Positions 28,489-38,237 of a DNA stretch of 64,000 nucleotides are shown here, in pieces. This DNA is from Pectinatus frisingensis (GTDB lineage: Bacteria > Bacillota > Negativicutes > Selenomonadales > Selenomonadaceae). A model generated the notes under the pieces. That model was not told the origin of the DNA. It ran no database searches and saw only the letters and a program-made list of their open reading frames with translations. A program made the position numbers and the translations under genes. Where the stretch lies: assembly GCF_015732285.1 (NCBI RefSeq), contig NZ_WIQU01000016.1:79073-143072 (forward strand), read 5' to 3'. Every line of letters starts with the position of its first letter. Within the stretch, counting starts at the first letter, position 1.

Positions 28489-29638
28489 AAATTTTTTCCT
28501 TCCTCATTATATCATCTACGGTCTGCTTGATAGCAGTTACTACCGATTTTATCTGTTCTATATTATTGCCCGTGCCAAATGATACACGGATACTTCCTTT
28601 TGCCCAGGCATCAGCAATTTTCATAGCCTGTAGTACGTGCGATGGTTCAACAGCCCCGGCTTCACAGGCAGATCCTGCAGAAACTGCTATTCCCTGCATA
28701 TCCAGAGCAATCAGAAGAATTGCGTTATCAATACCGGCAATACTAAAATCAAGAATATTAGGCAAAGCATGCTCCATGGTACCATTAAGGCGAAAATTAT
28801 TATTTGCTGCAATCAAATGCCTATACATATATTTTTTTAAAACTGCCGCATTGTCATACCGTTCTTGGCGTTCTATCTCCAAAACGGCGGCTGCTGCACC
28901 AAGGCCGACAATACCAGCAACGTTTTCTGTGCCAGCTCGTAGATTGTGCTCCTGTGGGCCGCCATGAGCTTCTGATGCCACTTTGATACCTCTGCGAATA
29001 TAAAGAGCTCCCATTCCCTTGGGACCATAAATTTTATGGCTGCATACAGATAACAAATCTATGTGCTCTTTACCGGGAAATACCGGCAAATATCCAAAAG
29101 CCTGGACAGCATCGACATGAAAAGCAATATCTTTTGCGTAAGTTATTTCACCAATTTCTTTTATAGGCTGAATCGTGCCAGTTTCATTATTGGCATACAT
29201 AACAGAAACAAGTACAGTATCATCACGCAGCGCTGCTTCCACATCTTCCGGGCATATTCTTCCGACAGCGTCAACAGGAAGTACAGTAACATCATACCCA
29301 TATTCGCTTAATGAATGAAAAGTATTCAAAACAGCCTGATGCTCGACCGCAGTTGTAATCAGATGTCCGCCGTGCGGATAATTGGCACGCAGATATCCTA
29401 AAATTGCTAAATTATCAGCCTCTGTACCGCCGCTGGTGAAAACAATATCAGACGAATTAACATCAAGGCAGTGCGCTATTTGCTCTCTTGCTTTTTGAAC
29501 AGCCGCCCTTGCCTGTTGTCCCCAAAAATGCAGGCTGGATGGATTACCATATTCTGTTGTCAAATACGGCATCATCTTTGCTAAAACCCGTGGATCAAGC
29601 GGTGCAGCTGCAGCATAATCTAAATAAATACGATCCAT
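28481..29638 (-). CDS. Cysteine desulfurase (IscS/NifS family)
   Basis: The 385-residue pyridoxal-phosphate enzyme has the Schiff-base lysine K202 (CSHKIYGPKG) and persulfide cysteine C325 in the SAGSACEAG loop. It mobilises sulfur from cysteine for tRNA thiolation by the overlapping mnmA gene and possibly for Fe-S clusters, including the many clusters encoded nearby. The start is ATG 29638 with an AAAGGG site; eight upstream codons were dropped. No scaffold gene (iscU/nifU) is adjacent, so a strict Nif role is not supported. Confidence 0.92.
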   Translation of the reverse strand: MDRIYLDYAAAAPLDPRVLAKMMPYLTTEYGNPSSLHFWGQQARAAVQKAREQIAHCLDVNSSDIVFTSGGTEADNLAILGYLRANYPHGGHLITTAVEHQAVLNTFHSLSEYGYDVTVLPVDAVGRICPEDVEAALRDDTVLVSVMYANNETGTIQPIKEIGEITYAKDIAFHVDAVQAFGYLPVFPGKEHIDLLSVCSHKIYGPKGMGALYIRRGIKVASEAHGGPQEHNLRAGTENVAGIVGLGAAAAVLEIERQERYDNAAVLKKYMYRHLIAANNNFRLNGTMEHALPNILDFSIAGIDNAILLIALDMQGIAVSAGSACEAGAVEPSHVLQAMKIADAWAKGSIRVSFGTGNNIEQIKSVVTAIKQTVDDIMRKEKICE

Positions 29639-29689
29639 TATCTCTACCCTTTCCCGTAACATATTTTATATCATATCATAAGATTACTT

Positions 29690-29710
29690 GAATGTCATTT
29701 AGCGACATTC
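29690..29710. promoter_or_regulatory. Inverted repeat in the desulfurase promoter region
   Basis: GAATGTC and GACATTC flank a 7-base spacer and overlap a likely -35 region of the minus-strand cysteine desulfurase promoter (with TATAAA-like -10 nearby). It could bind a repressor; the regulator is unknown. Confidence 0.3.
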
Positions 29711-29756
29711 ACATCTTTTCAAGTGTACTAATGCTATTATCTGCTGATAATTGTTC

Positions 29757-29785
29757 TTGACATAATTACATGTCCAATATATAAT
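29757..29785 (+). promoter_or_regulatory. Consensus sigma-A promoter with long leader
   Basis: A fully consensus promoter, TTGACA (29757-29762), 17-base spacer, TATAAT (29780-29785), precedes the methionine gamma-lyase family gene by about 275 bases. The resulting leader RNA contains the hairpin/terminator element at 29909-29974, so expression is probably decided after initiation. Confidence 0.75.
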
Positions 29786-29908
29786 ACTGACTATCTGATA
29801 TATCTATATATTCCTGTATTAATGATAATATAACATCCATACAGGGCTATAATTCAAACTATGTTGGACTGTGGCTGTTTTATCTTAAAAAATGTTTATT
29901 CTCATTAG

Positions 29909-29974
29909 CTGATTGGAAAACCAAAGGCTTCGTACTATTTATATCTATATGTAAATAGTATGAGGCCTTTTTTT
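29909..29974 (+). promoter_or_regulatory. Leader hairpin plus terminator (element B)
   Basis: CTGA, then hairpin TTGG-AAAA-CCAA (29913-29924), directly abuts a 16-bp terminator stem (29926-29941 with 29952-29967) and a run of T residues. It sits in the leader made from the consensus promoter upstream, about 85 bases before the gene. Compared with element A, the small stem has changed A-T to G-C at one position while keeping pairing. Likely an attenuator; the signal is unknown. Confidence 0.55.
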
Positions 29975-30060
29975 ATACAAATTCCAGTCTATATGCCAGG
30001 GGCATAGTGATCAATTCAAGATATACGGCTGAAATATTTAAAATTTACGGAGGTATTCAC

Positions 30061-31254
30061 ATGGGTAAGAGGACATATGGCAAAGAATATGGTTTTCAAA
30101 CACGAGCTGTACATACGGGTAATGATGTAGATGGTGAAACCGGTGCAATAAAAAGACCTATTACCGTTGGCAATAGCTATGAGCTTCCTTATGACCCATC
30201 AGATTTAAATTGGAGCAGCGCGGGCAAAAGTCTTTATACCAGGAACGGCGGCAGCAATCAGAAATACCTTCAGGAAAAACTGGCATCATTGGAAAACGGC
30301 GAAGATTGTGTAGTATTGGCAAGCGGCGTAGCCGCACTGTCAGGATTATTTTTTGCATTGCTGAAAAGCGGCGATCATGTAATTTTTTCCAGTGTAACAT
30401 ATATTGCCGTATACCGCCTGTTTAATGAGCTATTAAATAATAAATTTAATATTGAAACGACAATTGTTGACACTACAGATCCAGAAAACGTGAAAAAGGC
30501 AATAAAATCCAATACCAAGCTGATACATATTGAAACACCAGGCAATCCCACATTGATGATTTCTGATATAGCTGAAATTGCCAAAATTGCCCATAAAAAC
30601 AATGCTTTGCTTTCTGTTGACAATACCTTCGCCTCACCATTCAACCAAAGACCGATCGACATTGGTGCTGACTTTGTAATTGAAAGTCTTACCAAATATA
30701 TAAACGGTCATGGTGACGCACTGGGTGGAGCAATTATTGGTAAAACGGAATATCTGGACATAATCCGCCAGCAATCACAGATAAACCTGGGTGGAATTAT
30801 CAGCCCATTTAATGCATGGCTCATTATGCGCGGATCTGTTACGCTGCCGCTGCGTATGCGTCAGCATAATCAAAATGCACAACAGGTAGCCGAATATTTG
30901 GAAAAATTGGATTGCGTACGCTTTGTTGCTTATCCAGGGCTTGCGTCGCACAAAGGACATGCTGCAGCTAAAAAACAAATGGTTCCTGGTTTTGGTGGAG
31001 TATTATCATTTGGCTTAAAAGCGGATCATGATACGCATAATCGCTTTGTAAGTTATCTAAAGGTCATTACATCCGCAGTATCGCTTGGACATGATGAAAG
31101 CCTGATCGTATTTTTAGGTGAAAATGATGAACGGCAGTATCTCTATCCTGAAGAATTCCATGGCGGTTTTTTCCGTTTCAGCGTGGGGATCGAAGATATA
31201 GAAGACATTATTGGCGATATTAAACAAGCATTGGAAAAAACAGGTCTTTTATAA
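30061..31254 (+). CDS. Methionine gamma-lyase family PLP enzyme
   Basis: A 397-residue Cys/Met-metabolism pyridoxal-phosphate enzyme with the Schiff-base lysine K212 (ESLTKYINGHGDALGG), cofactor aspartate D187 and a YTRNGG phosphate-binding segment near 60. Such enzymes perform gamma-elimination or gamma-replacement on methionine, cystathionine or O-acylhomoserine; which one is not fixed by these motifs. It sits alone behind a regulated leader and among sulfur genes, suggesting recycling of methionine or methanethiol. The start at 30061 follows CGGAGG; the upstream in-frame codons (from 30007) lack a site. Confidence 0.8.
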   Translation: MGKRTYGKEYGFQTRAVHTGNDVDGETGAIKRPITVGNSYELPYDPSDLNWSSAGKSLYTRNGGSNQKYLQEKLASLENGEDCVVLASGVAALSGLFFALLKSGDHVIFSSVTYIAVYRLFNELLNNKFNIETTIVDTTDPENVKKAIKSNTKLIHIETPGNPTLMISDIAEIAKIAHKNNALLSVDNTFASPFNQRPIDIGADFVIESLTKYINGHGDALGGAIIGKTEYLDIIRQQSQINLGGIISPFNAWLIMRGSVTLPLRMRQHNQNAQQVAEYLEKLDCVRFVAYPGLASHKGHAAAKKQMVPGFGGVLSFGLKADHDTHNRFVSYLKVITSAVSLGHDESLIVFLGENDERQYLYPEEFHGGFFRFSVGIEDIEDIIGDIKQALEKTGLL

Positions 31255-31337
31255 TTATATAAGCGGCACACCGCCTGAACTTGATAGTATTGATATTAAA
31301 AATGCCTGCAAAATTTTTTACGAATCATTGCAGCAGA

Positions 31338-31371
31338 ACGCCTTCTGAAATTTAACTTATTCAGAAGGCGT
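31338..31371. terminator. Bidirectional terminator
   Basis: A perfect 12-bp stem ACGCCTTCTGAA/TTCAGAAGGCGT with a 10-base loop lies between the convergent PLP-enzyme and AmmeMemoRadiSam genes, with a T-rich stretch on the plus side. Confidence 0.7.
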
Positions 31372-31395
31372 CTATTTTTATCAGACACTTTATAT

Positions 31396-32253
31396 TCAAA
31401 TCTGCGGCATATTGCCAAGATAGACATTTTTTAAATATTTTTGTGCAGCATTCTGCAGCTGGTACATTGTCCTTATCGGTGTAGGCGGTGATTCCATCTT
31501 ATAGTTAGGGAAATACCGCGATAAATGTAAGGGCATATCAGCATCTAAGCCTGCCAGCCATTCGGACAGAGAGGCAATTTCCTCTTCACTGTCATTTAAA
31601 CCGGGTATGATAAGAGTAGTTATTTCAGTATGGCAGCTCTTAATGGCTACCTCTATATTTTGCTTTACAAAAGAAATATCACCGCTGCAGATGCTGGAAT
31701 AAAAATCATTATTAAACGACTTCAAGTCAATATTGACAGCATCAATAAGCGGCAGCAGCTCATTAAATAGCAGACTGTTGATAAACCCGTTGGTTACCAA
31801 TACGTTTTTTAACCCAGCTTTACGAATAAGAGGTGCTGTATCACATATATATTCATACCATACGAGCGGTTCAGAATATGTATAGGCAAGACCAATATTT
31901 TTCTCACCTGAAGATAAAGCAATTTTAGTTATTTCCTGTGGTGCAATATAGCGCATAGGTGCTTTTTGCTGAGATATTTTGTAATTTTGGCAAAATTTAC
32001 AAGAAAAATTACAACCCCAAGTGCCGGCAGATAAGATCGAATATCCGGGATAAAACTGATAAAGCGGTTTCTTTTCTATAGGATCAATAGCAATAGACGT
32101 ACACATGCCATAATTTTCAGCATATAATACATTGTCCTTGTTTAAACGAGTCTGGCAAAAACCAGTGCTGCCTTCCTTTATAATACATTTATGCGGACAC
32201 AGATCACATATTATATAATTTTTTTCATGATGATAATATGAAGCTTCGTGCAT
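31396..32253 (-). CDS. amrS: AmmeMemoRadiSam system radical SAM enzyme
   Basis: The 285-residue radical SAM protein has an N-terminal cysteine-bearing segment (CDLCPHKC) and the radical SAM motif GCNFSCKFCQN, which together are typical of AmrS. It lies 101 bases behind the fused Memo/AMMECR1 gene, the usual partner. The reaction carried out by the system is not established. The ATG at 32253 with AGGAGG upstream was chosen over the open extension to 32292. Confidence 0.85.
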   Translation of the reverse strand: MHEASYYHHEKNYIICDLCPHKCIIKEGSTGFCQTRLNKDNVLYAENYGMCTSIAIDPIEKKPLYQFYPGYSILSAGTWGCNFSCKFCQNYKISQQKAPMRYIAPQEITKIALSSGEKNIGLAYTYSEPLVWYEYICDTAPLIRKAGLKNVLVTNGFINSLLFNELLPLIDAVNIDLKSFNNDFYSSICSGDISFVKQNIEVAIKSCHTEITTLIIPGLNDSEEEIASLSEWLAGLDADMPLHLSRYFPNYKMESPPTPIRTMYQLQNAAQKYLKNVYLGNMPQI

Positions 32254-32354
32254 TTTTTCCTCCTGATGATTTGGGGTCAGCTGTTCACTCAAGATATGCC
32301 GTAAATTATATCTTTTTTATTGGCACTTTAATTTAATCAATGCCCCATTAAAAA

Positions 32355-33701
32355 TTAATAGTGACGCATAACAGTAAAACGATATATGTCAAATTTTTCA
32401 TGTAAAAAAATATGTCCTTTTTGCAATGCCACCGATATTTGTTCATCAACAGTGTCTACTCCATCCAGCATAGGTAAAAGCAACCCTTTTTTACCGCTCT
32501 TGGTAACTGTAATAACTCCGTACTTTTGCGGATCAAGCTTTTCTTTTGTAGTCAATTCCGGTGTACTCAGTATATCAACAGAAAAAACGATATCATCTGC
32601 TTCTTTAAGTGTGACCGGTGAGAAACGTGGATCTTGTGTCCCCGCATAAACAGCATTGTTTATTATTTCAGATACTATATTATCCTGTGTTGGCAGAATA
32701 GTGCCAATACACCCGCGTAAATGCCCAAATTTTTTCAATGATACAAAAACACCGGCTTTAGCCGACATTTCCTTAGATATATCTGTTGGCAACGGCAATT
32801 TTTGGCCGGTTTTCAAATAATGTATCAAAGAATTCTTTGCCAGAACAACTTCATCACTGTGTGTTATATCTTTAATTCCCTCACACATAAATAATACCGT
32901 ACCATAGCCGACTCCAAACGGTCCATCATAAGACACAAACTGCGGCGTACTCTTTATTCCCTGCATAGCACCCAGCAGGAAAAATATCGGGCGAAGGCCG
33001 CATTCACCGGCGCTGTCTATAAGCTGCTGTTCCATGCTGAGCAGAGCCTCACTGTCTAATTTTGGCAATGCTGACATTATATTTTGATCAAAAATTTTTC
33101 CACTGGGTGAATATCCATTAGGTGAACCTTTAAGCAAACGATGCGATAAATCTCCTGATGCTAAAATAAAGGTGCGTTTTTTACTAAGCTCGATAGCATT
33201 TTTTACTGTATTGCCGAAAAGCATCATTTCTTCATAAGATATAAAACCCATGCACAAATGAATTATTTTACCCTTAAACCCAGCTCGATGTAAATAATAT
33301 AAAGGTACAAATGAACCCTTATCAATTCCTAGATGAATTCTGGTATTAATACAAAATTCCTTATTAATAGTTTCTAAAGGAATATTTTTTTCCTGGCAGC
33401 ATACAGCAATTTTTTCTGCTAATTCAAAATCCACTTCGTAGGTAAGCGACAGTTCATGGTGCCCAAATTCATCCATTGAACCACTGAGTTTTTCAGCAAA
33501 GCTCATTCCTACAGAATTTTTAAAAACAGGCGCATGCGGAGAAATAATGACCAATGTCTGCGGATCGGCATTTACAATTTTCTTAGCTATTTTCTTCACA
33601 GAATCGACTGTTGTCGACATTTTTCCCAGCTCACTGCCGCCTATTTCTGGAATCATTATCGGCGGGTGTGGTAAAAGTGCTGATCCTATAAAGTACTTCA
33701 T
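32355..33701 (-). CDS. Fused Memo-like and AMMECR1 domain protein
   Basis: This 448-residue protein joins an N-terminal Memo/LigB-type domain (about 1-270, with metal-site-like segments around ISPHAPVF and GDLSHRL) to a C-terminal AMMECR1 domain (about 280-445, with the hallmark HLRGCIGT). The combination with the downstream radical SAM gene defines the AmmeMemoRadiSam system, of unresolved function. The start ATG at 33701 has a GGAGGT site. About 425 bases separate it from the divergent nif-like cluster. Confidence 0.85.
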   Translation of the reverse strand: MKYFIGSALLPHPPIMIPEIGGSELGKMSTTVDSVKKIAKKIVNADPQTLVIISPHAPVFKNSVGMSFAEKLSGSMDEFGHHELSLTYEVDFELAEKIAVCCQEKNIPLETINKEFCINTRIHLGIDKGSFVPLYYLHRAGFKGKIIHLCMGFISYEEMMLFGNTVKNAIELSKKRTFILASGDLSHRLLKGSPNGYSPSGKIFDQNIMSALPKLDSEALLSMEQQLIDSAGECGLRPIFFLLGAMQGIKSTPQFVSYDGPFGVGYGTVLFMCEGIKDITHSDEVVLAKNSLIHYLKTGQKLPLPTDISKEMSAKAGVFVSLKKFGHLRGCIGTILPTQDNIVSEIINNAVYAGTQDPRFSPVTLKEADDIVFSVDILSTPELTTKEKLDPQKYGVITVTKSGKKGLLLPMLDGVDTVDEQISVALQKGHIFLHEKFDIYRFTVMRHY

Positions 33702-34012
33702 GCTATTACCTCCATCAATACTTTAATCAAAAACAAGAAGCCAATTTTTATTTTCATGTGCAGTAAAGCACAGTTTTATTTACTCTAATGCGTTTTTATT
33801 ATTGGAAAGCGGTAGCAAATTATCCAGATTAAAACAATTACCGCATAATGTCTCGATACTTTTTATTTCGGACATAAAACATATTCAACAGACTAAAACC
33901 CAATAGTAAAAAAATAATGCAAATTTGTCAGATTGGCGACTTACATAATTACAAATTTATATTATTATATATGCAGTAATATATTTTCCCTTTTATTACA
34001 GCCATATATTTA

Positions 34013-34074
34013 CTGAACAGATAACTGTAGGTATAGATACATCCTTAATGGAAATGTCTATGCCTTATTTTTTT
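34013..34074 (+). promoter_or_regulatory. Leader hairpin plus terminator (element D)
   Basis: CTGA, then hairpin ACAG-ATAA-CTGT (34017-34028), abuts a terminator-like stem (34030-34039 with 34055-34064) and TTATTTTTTT. It lies about 55 bases before the first nif-like gene. All but one pair of the small stem differ from elements A and B yet pairing is kept, which supports a conserved RNA structure. The remainder of 33702-34126 is AT-rich with only promoter-like sequence. Confidence 0.5.
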
Positions 34075-34126
34075 GTAAATATGGTATGGAAAATGTATTT
34101 AATATATTTTAAAGGAGGAACATTAT

Positions 34127-34477
34127 ATGAGCTATAAAATTGCAACAGCGTCTTCTAATGGACAACAAGTAGATAGACATTTTGGACATGCTGGTACATT
34201 TTATATTACAGAAGTTTTAGATGATGGCACATATTTCTTTCTGGAAAAGCGGATAGTAGAATCGCCATGCCGGCATGGTAAACATGATTCAAGGATTATG
34301 CAAAAAGTCATAGAGAAAATTGCTGACTGCAAATATGTTTTGTGTGAAGCTGTTGGGAGCGGTGCAGCAGCAATATTAGCTCAAAAGCATATAACTCCAC
34401 TGGAAACGGATAATATGATCAATAAAGCCATAGGCTGCATTATCTTATATGATAAGCGTTTACAACATTTATTATAA
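34127..34477 (+). CDS. NifX/NifB-C-terminal-like cofactor-binding protein
   Basis: The 116-residue protein belongs to the dinitrogenase iron-molybdenum cofactor (NifX/NafY/NifB C-terminal) fold: it begins IATASSNGQQVDRHFGHA and ends with the LETDNMINKAIG motif. Such proteins bind or carry complex Fe-S cofactors. It is the first gene of the nitrogenase-like cluster, directly upstream of a NifB that lacks this domain, so the two probably work as the separated halves of longer NifB proteins. The AGGAGG site gives a clear start. Confidence 0.82.
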   Translation: MSYKIATASSNGQQVDRHFGHAGTFYITEVLDDGTYFFLEKRIVESPCRHGKHDSRIMQKVIEKIADCKYVLCEAVGSGAAAILAQKHITPLETDNMINKAIGCIILYDKRLQHLL

Positions 34478-34492
34478 TACACCGAGGGAGAA

Positions 34493-35374
34493 ATGGAAAT
34501 GAAAAAGGTGACCAAAATGAATGTCTTACGGGAACAGCATCCGTGTTTCGGTGCCAGAAATAATCGTGGCCGTATGCATTTGCCGGTATGTCCCGGATGC
34601 AATATTTTCTGCCGTTTCTGTGAACGCAGTATCAATACTGAAGAAAATAGGCCAGGAGTTGCCGCAAAGGTAATAACACCGAATGAGGCTTGTGAGTATG
34701 TAGAACGTGCCATAAGATTCTGCCCGGATATTACAGTAGTTGGTATAGCAGGACCTGGTGATACACTTGCGTCAGACAATGCCATAAAAACATTTGAGCT
34801 TATAGGCAGGCAATTTCCCAAGCTTTTAAAATGCATGAGCACGAATGGACTGCTTCTTAAGGAAAGGCTGCCGGATATTTTACGAGTGGGAGTAGATACA
34901 CTGACAGTAACAGTCAATGCTATTAATCCCAAGATCGAAGCTCAGCTGAATGATGGGATAGTTTATCATAAAGAAAAAATTATGGGTGAAGCCGGGGCCA
35001 GAATCCTCATAGGTAATCAGCTTGCTGGTATTAAAGCTGCCGCAGATGCAGGAATAACAATCAAAATAAATACTGTACTTGTAAATGAGATAAACAGGTT
35101 TCATATAAAGGATATAGCAAGGACAGCAGCAGAATGCGGTGCAGCAATTTATAATATCATACCGCTTATTCCACAGCATAAGCTTAAGGCTTTTTCTGTG
35201 CCAAGCTGTATCGACATAGAAACAGTCAGACGCGAAGCTGGTAAATATATAGATGTCTTTCGGCATTGTCAGCATTGCCGTGCTGATGCTGTAGGCATAC
35301 CAGGAAAAAACAATTTCAGCCAGCAAGTTTATTTTGATAAAATTCCCGTTAAAGAAACATTTTCACATGGCTAA
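34493..35374 (+). CDS. nifB: NifB-like radical SAM cofactor synthase
   Basis: A 293-residue radical SAM protein with NifB hallmarks: EQHPCF near the N-terminus, CNIFCRFC (CxxxCxxC) for the radical cluster, an ENRPGVAAK stretch, and the C-terminal HCQHCRADAVG motif whose cysteines hold precursor clusters. NifB builds the carbide-containing [8Fe-9S-C] cluster (NifB-co). The C-terminal NifX domain is absent but encoded just upstream. In this cluster it probably supplies the cofactor for the three NifDK-like pairs; no nifE, nifN or nifV is seen. It matches the MarB role of methylthio-alkane reductase systems. Confidence 0.9.
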   Translation: MEMKKVTKMNVLREQHPCFGARNNRGRMHLPVCPGCNIFCRFCERSINTEENRPGVAAKVITPNEACEYVERAIRFCPDITVVGIAGPGDTLASDNAIKTFELIGRQFPKLLKCMSTNGLLLKERLPDILRVGVDTLTVTVNAINPKIEAQLNDGIVYHKEKIMGEAGARILIGNQLAGIKAAADAGITIKINTVLVNEINRFHIKDIARTAAECGAAIYNIIPLIPQHKLKAFSVPSCIDIETVRREAGKYIDVFRHCQHCRADAVGIPGKNNFSQQVYFDKIPVKETFSHG

Positions 35375-35394
35375 TTAAAAATAAAGGAGCATAA

Positions 35395-36258
<864 letters not shown>

Positions 36259-36443
36259 ATAGATTGCTATATAGATAAAGTTAAAAATAATTAAGCAAGA
36301 TATAAGTTAATGGCAGAAAGTGAGCGAATTGGGACAATGTTAATAAATGAACGCAGCTGCATTATGAATTGTAAATGTATGTACAAAAATAAATACATTA
36401 CCGCTTTGATATGAACATTTTGTTATAGAATAAATGCAGGAAA

Positions 36444-36479
36444 GGCAGGTAGTGTTTTTTATACCATGCCTTATTTTTT
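36444..36479 (+). terminator. Hairpin with T-run before the transporter genes
   Basis: A GGCAGGTA/TACCATGCC imperfect stem followed by TTATTTTTTA lies about 185 bases after nifH and 70 bases before the first permease gene. It may end the nifXBH transcript or attenuate the downstream unit. The small CTGA-type hairpin of the other leaders is not clearly present. Confidence 0.5.
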
Positions 36480-36546
36480 ATATATATTTTTGTACAGAGA
36501 ATAAAGATGCGCTGTTTATTTGTCAATGGACGGGGAGAAATTTGCT

Positions 36547-37320
36547 ATGGAAGAATTTATAAGAAAAATTAATGATCATCTTATTGATGTATTAGGCATA
36601 ATTATTTTTTTATTATTGTGGGAATTTTTACCAAGAGCAGGTATTATTGACGGACAATTCATTCCGCCTTTATCGAAAGTCATTGCGGCTGTTGTCAAGC
36701 TGTTTTTGGCAGAGCATTTGATGCTGCATATTGCGGCTAGTCTGCAGCGAGTGTTTATTGGAGTGGTTTTGGCTATCGTTTTAGCAGTACCTATTGGGTT
36801 TTCTTTGGCGGCTTTTCCAAAAACAGCTGCTTACCTGCAGCCATTGTTAAAAATAGGTAGTCAAATCAATGCTTTCGCATTGTTTCCAATCTTCATTTTA
36901 CTATTCGGTATAGGAGAAACGGCAAAAATAAGTATTATTTTTTGTTCTGCTTTTTGGCCTGTATTGTTTACCACTGTGGCAGGAGTAAGACAAGTCGATC
37001 CACTCTATATAAAAAGTGCTAAATCAATGGGAGCGGGACGATTGAGAATTTTTAAAGAAGTGATACTGCCGAGTACGACGCCGTTTATTTTTACAGGTAT
37101 CCATAGTGGAACCACACACGCTTTTTTAATGCTGATCGCAGCAGAAATGATCGGAGCAAAGGCTGGCTTGGGATGGATAATTCTTAATTCTACAGCAAAC
37201 AGTTTAATGCCGCGTTTATTTGCCGGTGGTATTATAATTGCGTTTTTAGGAATGCTTCTAAGTTATTTTATTTATTGGTTGGAGGATATTATCGTATATT
37301 GGCGGGAAAAAGCTAATTAA
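36547..37320 (+). CDS. ABC transporter permease A, NitT/TauT type (nif-like cluster)
   Basis: A 257-residue SsuC/TauC-like permease with about six helices, an INAFALFPIFILLFGIGETAKI segment and a cytoplasmic coupling loop. It is followed by a second, different permease, a receptor and an ATPase, so the importer probably uses a permease heterodimer, unusual for this family where homodimers are common. The start at 36547 has GGGGAG at good spacing; an in-frame start at 36526 is weaker. Its place between nifH and the first nifDK-like pair suggests it brings in the substrate, presumably an organosulfur compound. Confidence 0.83.
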   Translation: MEEFIRKINDHLIDVLGIIIFLLLWEFLPRAGIIDGQFIPPLSKVIAAVVKLFLAEHLMLHIAASLQRVFIGVVLAIVLAVPIGFSLAAFPKTAAYLQPLLKIGSQINAFALFPIFILLFGIGETAKISIIFCSAFWPVLFTTVAGVRQVDPLYIKSAKSMGAGRLRIFKEVILPSTTPFIFTGIHSGTTHAFLMLIAAEMIGAKAGLGWIILNSTANSLMPRLFAGGIIIAFLGMLLSYFIYWLEDIIVYWREKAN

Positions 37321-37357
37321 TTTTTGATGATGCTTTAGTCATAAGGAGGCAAGTTTT

Positions 37358-38191
37358 ATGCAAACTATAGTAAAAGGACTTTCAATTCCAAAAGTTTCCC
37401 CGGTGAAGGTTAAGGCTTTTGGTATAGAACTGAAAAAATTTGTGGTTTCTAATATTTCTATTATAGCATTTTTTGTTTTTTGGGAAATTTTAGTAGATAC
37501 CGGAATCGTTAAAGATACATTTGTAGCTTCTCCATCAACAATAATAATTACTATTTTAAAATTGTTAGAAAGCAATACGCTTTTAGAGCATGCCGGTATC
37601 AGTTTATTCCGTGCTGTAGCTGGGTTTATTCTTGCTGCCGTGATTGCAATTCCATTAGGGTTTTTTTTAAGCGGACCATATACCATATTCCGGCGTATCG
37701 TTACACCGGTTATGCGGCTGATGAATGCTGCTAATCCATTTGCATTGCTACCAGTATTTATTTTATTGTTCGGAATTGGCGAGATATCGAAGGTGGCAAT
37801 TATATTCTGGGTATGCTTATGGCCTATTTTATTGAATACTATTGCCGGTATACGAAATGTTGATCCTTTATTGGTAAAATCAGCCCGTTCAATGGGGATG
37901 CAGGGCCGGCCATTGTTTTTTAAAGTAATTTTACCGGCAGCGGCGGCACCAATTTTTCATGGTCTTAAAATGAGCTGTGGAACGGCGTTTTTTATGCTGA
38001 TCGCAGCGGAAATGATCGGTGCCAGTACGGGATTAGGCTGGATGGTATGGAATGCACAGATAAATTATCAAATTCCTAAATTGTTTGCAGTTACTTTTAT
38101 TATTTCGGTACTAGGGCTGTCCTTAAATTATTTATTTGTCAGAATTGAAAAAAATGTTCTTTCTTGGCAGACGGATGACACCGAGTATTGA
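37358..38191 (+). CDS. ABC transporter permease B, NitT/TauT type (nif-like cluster)
   Basis: The 277-residue paralogue of the preceding permease shares the NPFALLPVFILLFGIGEISKV and MLIAAEMIGA motifs with it but is clearly diverged overall. An AGGAGG site gives the start. Together with permease A it likely forms the membrane channel of the cluster's importer. Confidence 0.83.
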   Translation: MQTIVKGLSIPKVSPVKVKAFGIELKKFVVSNISIIAFFVFWEILVDTGIVKDTFVASPSTIIITILKLLESNTLLEHAGISLFRAVAGFILAAVIAIPLGFFLSGPYTIFRRIVTPVMRLMNAANPFALLPVFILLFGIGEISKVAIIFWVCLWPILLNTIAGIRNVDPLLVKSARSMGMQGRPLFFKVILPAAAAPIFHGLKMSCGTAFFMLIAAEMIGASTGLGWMVWNAQINYQIPKLFAVTFIISVLGLSLNYLFVRIEKNVLSWQTDDTEY

Positions 38192-38237
38192 TTTTTGAAA
38201 TTGAAATATATTTACTTTACTGGTAAATAGGAGTGTG

